Shown here piece by piece: positions 15,754 to 21,168 of a stretch of DNA of 22,313 bases. The stretch's first letter is position 1. Each line of letters starts with the position of its first letter. Source of the DNA: Thermatribacter sp964570785 (GTDB lineage Bacteria; Atribacterota; Atribacteria; Atribacterales; Thermatribacteraceae); the NCBI GenBank assembly GCA_964570785.1, contig CAZMZG010000025.1, positions 1-22,313 on the forward strand. Reading direction: 5' to 3'. Under the pieces are notes generated by a model. The model saw nothing but the letters and a program-made list of their open reading frames with translations. It had not been told where the DNA came from and did no database searches. The position numbers were made by a program, and so were the translations under genes.

Positions 15754-16119
15754 ATGGTTGAAGTAGATAGCATTGTGGAAGGTAAAGTGATAGGTATTGC
15801 AAAATTCGGAGCCTTCGTCGAACTCGAAGATGGAAGCAAGGGTCTCATTCACATTTCAGAAATCTCCAACCAGTTTGTAAAAGACGTAAATGACTTTCTT
15901 AAAGTAAACGACCGGGTTAAAGTAAAAGTGCTTCGGGTTTCTCCAGACGGCAAAATCGACCTTTCCCTGAAAAGGGTTGTGAACGAAGAACAAGAGTATG
16001 CAAGCAAGCTGGAACAGAGCAAAGCAACTCTGGAGCAGAAGATGAATCGTTTTCTAAAAGAAAGTCAGGAAAAGCTGGCCAGTTTAAAAGGTTCCCGGGA
16101 AGCAAAAAGAAGGAGGTAA
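15754..16119 (+). CDS. S1 RNA-binding domain protein (YabR / GSP13-like)
   Basis: A 121-residue protein with one S1 domain at the N-terminus (about residues 3-72; VEGKVIGIAKFGAFVELEDGSKGLIHISEIS, shown here only as its key turns GAFVEL and GLIHISEIS, then VKVKVLRVSPDGKIDLSLK), and a charged helical C-terminus ending in KRRR. It resembles Bacillus YabR (general stress protein 13), a ribosome-associated protein. It has its own consensus promoter, and AAGGAGGAG lies 11 bases before the ATG, so it can be transcribed independently of the division gene upstream. A strong hairpin follows 2 bases after the stop. Confidence 0.94.
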   Translation: MVEVDSIVEGKVIGIAKFGAFVELEDGSKGLIHISEISNQFVKDVNDFLKVNDRVKVKVLRVSPDGKIDLSLKRVVNEEQEYASKLEQSKATLEQKMNRFLKESQEKLASLKGSREAKRRR

Positions 16120-16121
16120 AC

Positions 16122-16163
16122 CTTCAGGTCCGGCATATAAAAACCTTTATGCCGGACCTGAAG
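16122..16163. terminator. 16-bp perfect hairpin between convergent genes
   Basis: CTTCAGGTCCGGCATA (16122-16137) pairs perfectly with TATGCCGGACCTGAAG (16148-16163) around a 10-base loop. It lies between the S1 gene (+) and the B12-protein gene (-), so it probably terminates both. A clean T tract is missing on both strands (AAAATCTTC on one side, GTTTACC on the other), so intrinsic termination is not assured; it may instead protect 3' ends. Confidence 0.6.
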
Positions 16164-16181
16164 AAAATCTTCAAAAAATTG

Positions 16182-17816
16182 CTAAAAGCCTAAACTACGC
16201 AATCTCTCTTTTTCGGTAATCACCTTTCCCTTTTCATCGACACAACGTAAAACGCCTTTTACAAGCCTGGTTTGCGTTTTGCCCAGAGCCTCCGGATTGC
16301 CCAGAAGATGCGGAGCATCCAGAATGCCTTTCCTCACTGCTTCAGCAATCACCCGGGGAGAAGTAAAGGGATCTTTCTCTTTCTCACCAAGCTTGCGCAC
16401 TGCCTCCAGGATTAAGTTCGCTTCTTCCTTAAGCTCCTTCTTGCACCCTTCAATGAAAGTGTCTGCCTTGATCGAAGGTAGACCAAAAAGAAGGTCCTTC
16501 AGGACTCCATTGACAATCTGGGCACTCTCGATCACTTCCTCCGGGCGGGCAAGATGAACAGCCTCACAAAAGCCCACCACGTGGATGATATCTGGCTCCA
16601 GAAAGAGGCCCAGTGCAGTAGAAGCACCGAGTTGCCCTTTGGCCAAATCGAGATCTGCGGAAAAATGGGCCAGACCACCACGAACCTGGGTGAAGACCGT
16701 AAAGTTATCATCAATGAGTTCTGCAATTAGCTCTTTCTTGGCAAGCATCTTGGCCAAGTCAGCAGCCGGATAAATACCAGGAGGAGTATTAAGCATATAC
16801 TGAGCAACATAAAAACGAGCTCCCGCCTTTTTGGCGTTGTAGGCAGCAAGGTAAAACGAAGCCACAGCCACCGAATCAGGAGCATCCCTTAAGCTCCACT
16901 GATGCGACTCATTCACTTCGAGAGGCACGCCTAAAGCGGCATAAGTTTTCATAGCTTCCTGGTTTTCGCGAATTGCCTCCTCAAGGGAACGTTTGCTACG
17001 ACCATCAAGAACGCTATACCAGGTGAGGGGCACAGCTCCCCAGGCAATATTGATGGTTTCTTTTAAAAGATGTGCCCACTTTACAAGATCATTGGTCCCG
17101 CTGTAACAGCGCAGCAAGGGGTAATTACCCCGACGCGAGGCTTTATAGATCCTTTCCAGGTCCTCTCTCGTGCGCAGGGGAACTCCTCCCGCACCGCTTC
17201 GTTCGGGAATCATTTGCTCAGGGCGAAAGAAAAATTCTTGAGCGTTCTGGTCCGGACCGAGAGAAATAACGTCGATAACTTTTGCCTCGGCAATCTTGCT
17301 CACACCCTGAACTGTTTCTTCCACGGTAGGAAGGCCAAAATGGTGGCGCAAGATGGGAAAAGGCTTTTTAGAAGCTATGCGCTCAGGTAAGCTCTGGGGG
17401 TATCTCTCCTCAGGAGTTGCTCTCGGTCTATCAGAAATGCTCTCCAGTATCTCCTGAAAGGTTTCTTCCCCGGTAAAGATGAAATCGAAAATACCCACTT
17501 CCTTAGCAATGGATTTCAAGGAAGGCGTGCAACTCAAAATAAGCTCCAACTTGTCTCTCAAGCCTTTCTCCTCCAGGGCATCCCGGAGTTCTGCGAAAAG
17601 AGAACGTGCTGCCTGTTCACTCAACCGATAACCAACAATCACTTTCTGGGGTTTATGGTGGACTATTTCTTGAATCAGTTTTTCAATCGGAACGGCCGGC
17701 CCCAGAAAAATTGATTTATAGTCGTATTCCTCCGCCAGGCCAAGAAAACGGTAAATACCTGCGACATGCACACAATTTCCTATTGAAGCACCAAGGATCA
17801 ATTTTTGTGAAGTCAT
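16182..17816 (-). CDS. Cobalamin-binding, glutamate-mutase-like protein
   Basis: A 544-residue protein. Residues 1 to about 125 resemble the B12-binding Rossmann domain of glutamate mutase S: LILGASIGNCVHVAGIYRF has His17 and Gly20 at the positions of the D-x-H-x-x-G motif, but Cys15 stands where Asp is usual. The stretch KVIVGYRLS matches the second nucleotide-loop region. From about residue 150 the protein resembles the barrel subunit GlmE (methylaspartate mutase E), including HHFGLPTVEETVQGV, and RCYSGTNDLVKWAHLLKE. It could thus be a fused mutase catalysing an adenosylcobalamin-dependent carbon-skeleton rearrangement; substrate and actual radical activity are unknown. It is the last gene of a three-gene minus-strand operon, its ATG overlapping the opine-dehydrogenase stop by four bases. 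Confidence 0.8.
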   Translation of the reverse strand: MTSQKLILGASIGNCVHVAGIYRFLGLAEEYDYKSIFLGPAVPIEKLIQEIVHHKPQKVIVGYRLSEQAARSLFAELRDALEEKGLRDKLELILSCTPSLKSIAKEVGIFDFIFTGEETFQEILESISDRPRATPEERYPQSLPERIASKKPFPILRHHFGLPTVEETVQGVSKIAEAKVIDVISLGPDQNAQEFFFRPEQMIPERSGAGGVPLRTREDLERIYKASRRGNYPLLRCYSGTNDLVKWAHLLKETINIAWGAVPLTWYSVLDGRSKRSLEEAIRENQEAMKTYAALGVPLEVNESHQWSLRDAPDSVAVASFYLAAYNAKKAGARFYVAQYMLNTPPGIYPAADLAKMLAKKELIAELIDDNFTVFTQVRGGLAHFSADLDLAKGQLGASTALGLFLEPDIIHVVGFCEAVHLARPEEVIESAQIVNGVLKDLLFGLPSIKADTFIEGCKKELKEEANLILEAVRKLGEKEKDPFTSPRVIAEAVRKGILDAPHLLGNPEALGKTQTRLVKGVLRCVDEKGKVITEKERLRSLGF

Positions 17817-18913
17817 GTTTTTTCCTCCTCAACGACCACCATTTCCCGGATTTCTTTCACCGACATTCCCGCAACTCCCAGCTTTTCGACAGTTCTTCCT
17901 TCCAGAAAATAATTTCTACCGTGAAGCAGCGAAGCCAGGTGAATAAGAACATCGATGGTAGGCGTGGGAACTCCCAGCATCTTGCCAAAAGAAGAAATGG
18001 GAACCAAACTCATGGGAACGTCTTCAGTAATGTAACGGTGAAAAATGGTGGAGGGTGCTCTGATGCCCCGATAGCCCGGATTATTTTGAATCGCCTCGTA
18101 GAGATTGCGTCCATAGGCATCATAAGCTGAATACAGCCACTCTCTCGCAGTGATAGCTCTAACTCCCAAAGCCTCGGCAACCTTAACCCTTTCCTGATCC
18201 ACAGCCTCAAGGACCAAAGCCACGGAAGGAGTAATCCCTTCCATGTAATAGTCGAACTCTCCACGGGTGCTTTCGATACGCCCGGCATTTAAAATGGTCA
18301 GGGTAGGATGGAAAACAGCTCCAATGTTGTTAAAGCTGGTTTTCAAAACGTTGTCCTCAGGTACAAACTGGGGTAAGGCCCGGCGTAAAGTCTGCACCAC
18401 TTCTACCGTCTTATAAGCCGGAATAGCCGCAACCGGAATGCTGTTTTTGATTCTGAAAATACGCGCCTGAGCCGGCCCAGTTACCCGACTTGCAAAAATG
18501 AAGGTTTGAGCTTCAGCAATGATTACTTCTGCCTTTACGCCTCGTTCCTGAAAAACATGCCTCACTTCAAGGGCTCCTCCCGTCCTTCCCGGATTCAAAA
18601 CTACTATCTGTCCATCCTCGAGGTAGGGAGACATAATCTCTGCCAGAAAGCGGTGTCCCGTTGCCGGGACCACTACCATAATAACTTTGGCACCCCGAAT
18701 AGCTTCACTAATGTCAGAGGTAACCAGTTTTATAGAAGCAAAACCCTGAATCTCTCCTTCTAACTGGATACCTCCCATAATCCTCACAGAGCTAATTCTT
18801 TCTGGACTGCGGTTGAAAAGATGAACCGGGAAACCTTTAAGAGCCAGATATCCAGCCAATGCCTGACCACCATGGCCAGCACCCAGTATTGCAAAAGTAA
18901 TTTGCTCACTCAT
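17813..18913 (-). CDS. Octopine/nopaline dehydrogenase family oxidoreductase
   Basis: A 366-residue NAD(P)-dependent enzyme. The N-terminal Rossmann fold has FAILGAGHGGQALAG (Gly11, Gly13, Gly16). The C-terminal Octopine_DH domain has the family pattern N-x6-FHP...LNAGRIE...YMEGITPSVA...D-x-ER (His202, Asp239) and RYITEDVP (Asp298). The His/Asp pair matches the catalytic dyad described for the Arthrobacter opine dehydrogenase. Family members reductively condense an amino acid with a 2-oxo acid to give an opine, or act in reverse. The amino acid and oxo acid cannot be inferred. It is the middle gene of the operon: its ATG overlaps the ATP-grasp stop by eight bases, with GGAG about 7 bases upstream, and its stop overlaps the next ATG (ATGA). 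Confidence 0.92.
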   Translation of the reverse strand: MSEQITFAILGAGHGGQALAGYLALKGFPVHLFNRSPERISSVRIMGGIQLEGEIQGFASIKLVTSDISEAIRGAKVIMVVVPATGHRFLAEIMSPYLEDGQIVVLNPGRTGGALEVRHVFQERGVKAEVIIAEAQTFIFASRVTGPAQARIFRIKNSIPVAAIPAYKTVEVVQTLRRALPQFVPEDNVLKTSFNNIGAVFHPTLTILNAGRIESTRGEFDYYMEGITPSVALVLEAVDQERVKVAEALGVRAITAREWLYSAYDAYGRNLYEAIQNNPGYRGIRAPSTIFHRYITEDVPMSLVPISSFGKMLGVPTPTIDVLIHLASLLHGRNYFLEGRTVEKLGVAGMSVKEIREMVVVEEEKT

Positions 18914-19931
18914 ACCGCAACTCCAACCTTTTGACGGCTATTTCCAGGAGGTGTCTGACCATCTCCTCATAACTAAAGCCAGCAACACTGCACATCTCCG
19001 GAAAAGCGCTGTGGCGAGGATGAAGCAGGGGCAAGGAGTTGATCTCAAAAAAGAAAGGCATGTCTTCTTTTTCTGCAAAAATGCAGTGAAAGGTTGCAAA
19101 ATCGCGCAAATTCAGTTCACGGTATATCTTAAGAGCCATGTTCTCTATGAGTGACTTTTGTTCCTCAGAAAGGTCCGGAGGACAAGCAACATCAATCACG
19201 TAGCCCTTCTGGTTCTTGAGCTCTGGATCACGAATGGGTTTTTCTTTGCTCAGGTTCACTTCCATGATGGGCAGAACTTCCAGCTCCCGGTCATTGCCCC
19301 ATATGCCCACCACCAGCTCGCGACCCATAACAAATTTTTCGACCAGCAGTTTCTCCATGTTCTTTTGATAAAAAGTGTGCAAAGCTTCTCGGAGTTGGGA
19401 TTCCTCAGTGATGAGAGAAGCCATATCAATAAGGTTATCCTGAACCCTGAAACGGGGCTTGATTATAACTGGCAAGTTCAGATTCTCCGGAATTTCCAGA
19501 TTCGGTGACCACAAAAAGTAAGAAGGAGTGGGAATACCAATGCCCCTCAGAGAGAGCTTGACCAGGCTGCGGTCTAAACACAGAGAATGCACGGTGGAAC
19601 TGGAACCAAGATAGGGAATACCCATAGAGTCAAAAATGGAGGGTAGAAAGGACTGGTTGTAAATCCTCGCTGCCGAAACGGCAAGGTTGAAAACGAAATC
19701 CACTTCACCTCGAGCAAAGAAATCTATGAGCTCAGGCAAGGGCTGATCAACATCCAGTCTAACCACTTCCAGAGAAAGCTCTCCCAAGGCTTGCTCTATA
19801 AACTCTAAGGTTTTACCCTTCAAATCAGGTTGTAACTGGTAATAGCGATTCTCCCGTTCCTCAAAAACGCTATGACTGTAAGCAACGCAAATTCTTCTGA
19901 TAGTAATCGCTTTCACCTCCCTCTGGTCCAA
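18906..19931 (-). CDS. ATP-grasp ligase, D-Ala-D-Ala ligase-like
   Basis: A 341-residue protein (from TTG 19931) with the D-Ala-D-Ala ligase (Ddl) layout: an N-terminal Rossmann-like part with FNLAVSAARIYNQSFLP and MGIPYLGSSS, then an ATP-grasp domain with VIIKPR (Lys158), VEKFVMGRELVVG (Glu198, Glu205) and a C-terminal FEINSLPLLHPRHS block (Glu296, Asn298). Unlike Ddl, the HGxxGEDG segment is missing, and His282 (TFHCIF) stands where the Mg-binding Asp is expected. It is therefore unlikely to make D-Ala-D-Ala; ligation of another amino acid or carboxylate is inferred. TTG 19931 has no Shine-Dalgarno site. A perfect GGAGGTGA lies 5 bases before an in-frame ATT at 19907, a possible AUU start giving 333 residues. 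It is the first gene of the operon. Confidence 0.85.
   Translation of the reverse strand: MDQREVKAITIRRICVAYSHSVFEERENRYYQLQPDLKGKTLEFIEQALGELSLEVVRLDVDQPLPELIDFFARGEVDFVFNLAVSAARIYNQSFLPSIFDSMGIPYLGSSSTVHSLCLDRSLVKLSLRGIGIPTPSYFLWSPNLEIPENLNLPVIIKPRFRVQDNLIDMASLITEESQLREALHTFYQKNMEKLLVEKFVMGRELVVGIWGNDRELEVLPIMEVNLSKEKPIRDPELKNQKGYVIDVACPPDLSEEQKSLIENMALKIYRELNLRDFATFHCIFAEKEDMPFFFEINSLPLLHPRHSAFPEMCSVAGFSYEEMVRHLLEIAVKRLELRYE
19912..19920 (-). promoter_or_regulatory. Strong Shine-Dalgarno sequence that argues for a non-ATG start
   Basis: On the minus strand GGGAGGTGA spans 19920 to 19912. It would suit a start codon at about 19907-19905, where ATT is found, in frame with the ATP-grasp gene. 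The annotated TTG at 19931 lies upstream of this site and has no such sequence before it. GTG 19916-19914 is inside the site itself. Confidence 0.5.
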
Positions 19932-19985
19932 TAAAGTTGGAAGCAGATTTTTGCCGGGATAAAATAAATAGTGCCTTTAAAATTT

Positions 19986-19991
19986 ATCATA
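19986..19991 (-). promoter_or_regulatory. Possible -10 box for the minus-strand operon
   Basis: TATGAT (5 of 6 consensus bases) on the minus strand, in the AT-rich divergent region between the ATP-grasp gene and tadA, 55 to 80 bases upstream of its possible starts. No good -35 box lies at the right distance, so this is tentative. Confidence 0.25.
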
Positions 19992-20038
19992 AACTAGTGT
20001 TTTCTTGCAAATTTTGTAAATGAAAAGTCAAACCTCTC

Positions 20039-20047
20039 TGCTATAAT
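20039..20047 (+). promoter_or_regulatory. Extended -10 promoter of tadA (leaderless)
   Basis: TGCTATAAT (20039-20047) is a perfect extended -10 box. The tadA ATG begins 7 bases after it (20054), where transcription should start. A -35 box is weak: TTGTAA at 20014 is 22 bases away. No Shine-Dalgarno site with workable spacing exists (GAAGG lies one base before the ATG), consistent with a leaderless mRNA. Confidence 0.7.
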
Positions 20048-20053
20048 GAAGGC

Positions 20054-20554
20054 ATGGATCACGAAAAATTCATGGAAGCAGCTTTGAGAGAAGCCTGGCA
20101 GGCCTTTCAAGAAGATGAAGTTCCAGTTGGGGCTTGCCTGGTTAAAAATGGGCAAATAATATCCCGCAGCCACAACCGCCGGGAGAAACTGCAGGATGTT
20201 ACCTCTCATGCAGAAGTTGAGGCCATTCGTCAGGCCTCTCGAGCGCTCGGCACCTGGAGGTTAGAAGATTGCATCCTTTACGTGACTCTTGAGCCTTGCC
20301 CTATGTGCGCTGGCGCCATAATTCAGGCTCGCATCCGCAAAGTCTATTTTGGTGCCCCAGACCCCAAGGCTGGTGCAGCAGGGAGCAAGGTTAACCTTTT
20401 CCAGCCCGGGCTCTTCAACCACATCACTGAAATTCAGGGAGGTTTACTCGAAGAAAAGTGTAGCCAAATCCTTAAGCAATATTTTAAAATAAAGAGAGAA
20501 CAAAGCGGAGAGGTGGCCGAGCTGGACGAAGGCGCTCGACTCGAAATCGAGTAG
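20054..20554 (+). CDS. tadA: tRNA adenosine(34) deaminase
   Basis: TadA converts the wobble A34 to inosine in tRNA-Arg(ACG). The 166-residue protein has the cytidine/deoxycytidylate deaminase zinc motif: SHAEVEAI with His52 and catalytic Glu54, and TLEPCPMCAGAI with Cys82 and Cys85, followed by VYFGAPDPKAGAAGS. The ATG sits at the expected transcription start of an extended -10 promoter, so the mRNA appears leaderless. The last 16 codons, from about base 20507, run into the tRNA-Ser gene. The stop TAG (20552-20554) lies just after its anticodon stem, so the C-terminal tail is encoded by tRNA sequence. A truncated core would end around KQYFKIKRE, which is close to normal family length. Confidence 0.95.
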   Translation: MDHEKFMEAALREAWQAFQEDEVPVGACLVKNGQIISRSHNRREKLQDVTSHAEVEAIRQASRALGTWRLEDCILYVTLEPCPMCAGAIIQARIRKVYFGAPDPKAGAAGSKVNLFQPGLFNHITEIQGGLLEEKCSQILKQYFKIKREQSGEVAELDEGARLEIE

Positions 20555-20602
20555 GCAGGTGCAGAGCCTGCCTCGTGGGTTCGAATCCCACCCTCTCCGC
20601 CA
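20507..20602 (+). tRNA. tRNA-Ser (anticodon CGA)
   Basis: A 96-nt type II tRNA with encoded CCA. Acceptor GGAGAGG (20507-20513) pairs with CCTCTCC (20592-20598), discriminator G at 20599, CCA at 20600-20602. The anticodon stem CTCGA/TCGAG encloses CTCGAAA, giving anticodon CGA for UCG codons. A long variable arm GGCAGG...CCTGCC and T arm GTGGG-TTCGAAT-CCCAC follow. Its first 48 bases are shared with the end of tadA on the same strand. No clear separate promoter was found, so it may be processed from the tadA transcript. Confidence 0.96.
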
Positions 20603-20672
20603 GTTCAGATAAGCTTGAACTTCCCACATAAAGCTTGCTAAAAACAGTCCGACAAAAAGGAGGGGGTTAGTA

Positions 20673-20912
20673 GTGAAAGGCTGGCAAATGAAAGAGCTTA
20701 AAGAACTTGTTACTCGAGCAGGAGGTACTCTCCTTCTTTGCAGTTCTCCAGAAGAAGCAAGAGAAAAAGCAAAAAACATTTCTGAAAAAGTAAAAATCTT
20801 CCAGATAGCAGGCGATGCGAAACACTATATCGCACTGCCAGAGGAAATAGACATTTCAGCGACTCTCGAACAGTTACGCAATAAAACCGCTCTGGATTTT
20901 CAGGAAATTTAA
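20673..20912 (+). CDS. Small hypothetical protein, 79 residues
   Basis: Supported by a strong AAGGAGG 9 or so bases before GTG 20673 and a clean open frame to TAA at 20910-20912. The sequence begins with an amphipathic helix (WQMKELKELVTRAG), then a hydrophobic strand TLLLCS, a helix SPEEAREKAKNIS, a strand VKIFQIAG and a C-terminal helical or mixed segment. This alternation suggests a small alpha/beta fold. No signal peptide, Cys pair or catalytic motif is visible. I do not recognise the family. It follows tRNA-Ser with no promoter seen between, and precedes the first LacI-type operator by about 40 bases, so its link to either neighbour is unclear. Confidence 0.65.
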   Translation: MKGWQMKELKELVTRAGGTLLLCSSPEEAREKAKNISEKVKIFQIAGDAKHYIALPEEIDISATLEQLRNKTALDFQEI

Positions 20913-20952
20913 AAAGAGAATTTAGCGGAGATCTGCTGATATTTATTTTAGC

Positions 20953-20966
20953 GTTAACGTTAACAA
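20953..20966. promoter_or_regulatory. LacI-family operator, upstream copy
   Basis: GTTAACGTTAAC (20953-20964) is a perfect 12-base palindrome with the central CG typical of LacI-family sites, followed by AATA as in the downstream copy. Its centre is 190 bp from the other operator's centre, near 18 helical turns, which suits DNA looping. No clear promoter overlaps it. Confidence 0.75.
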
Positions 20967-21056
20967 TAAGGGCGAGTTCTGGGTTTAGCACGGAGGTAAG
21001 TTCACAAATCCCTTGATTTCTGGTCTCAAGAAGCAGGGAAATTTCACAGAAACTAA

Positions 21057-21078
21057 AGCAGTAAATGCTGTTTTTTTT
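21057..21078 (+). terminator. Weak terminator-like hairpin before the LacI promoter
   Basis: AGCA (21057-21060) pairs with TGCT (21066-21069) around a 5-base loop, followed by G and eight Ts (21071-21078). The stem is short, so termination efficiency is doubtful. If it works it would stop transcripts entering from the small upstream gene. Confidence 0.35.
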
Positions 21079-21110
21079 AGAAAAACTTGTGAAAGAAGCC
21101 TCGCTATATC

Positions 21111-21139
21111 TTGACAAAAGCAAGATTCGACTTTAAGTT
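21111..21139 (+). promoter_or_regulatory. Promoter of the LacI-family gene
   Basis: Perfect TTGACA (21111-21116), then a 17-base spacer to a poor -10 box TAAGTT (21134-21139). The operator at 21141-21156 starts just downstream of the -10 box and covers the expected transcription start, so binding would block initiation. Confidence 0.6.
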
Positions 21140-21140
21140 G

Positions 21141-21156
21141 TTGTTAACGTTAACAA
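21141..21156. promoter_or_regulatory. LacI-family operator, promoter-proximal copy
   Basis: TTGTTAACGTTAACAA is a perfect 16-base palindrome with the central CG of LacI-family operators. It lies over the likely transcription start and just upstream of the ribosome binding site of the regulator gene. Autoregulation is inferred from position; no binding data are available. Confidence 0.8.
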
Positions 21157-21168
21157 TAGGTGGAAGCA

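Noticed and set aside
20444..20779. Minus-strand open frame with GWDSNPRGRLC-type sequence
   Set aside because: It is antisense to tRNA-Ser and the flanking tadA end and small gene, the same artefact as above.
20992..21112. Possible leader peptide gene after GGAGG at 20992-20996
   Set aside because: The nearest start, TTG 21013, is 16 bases away, beyond normal spacing, and the frame has no recognisable regulatory codons.
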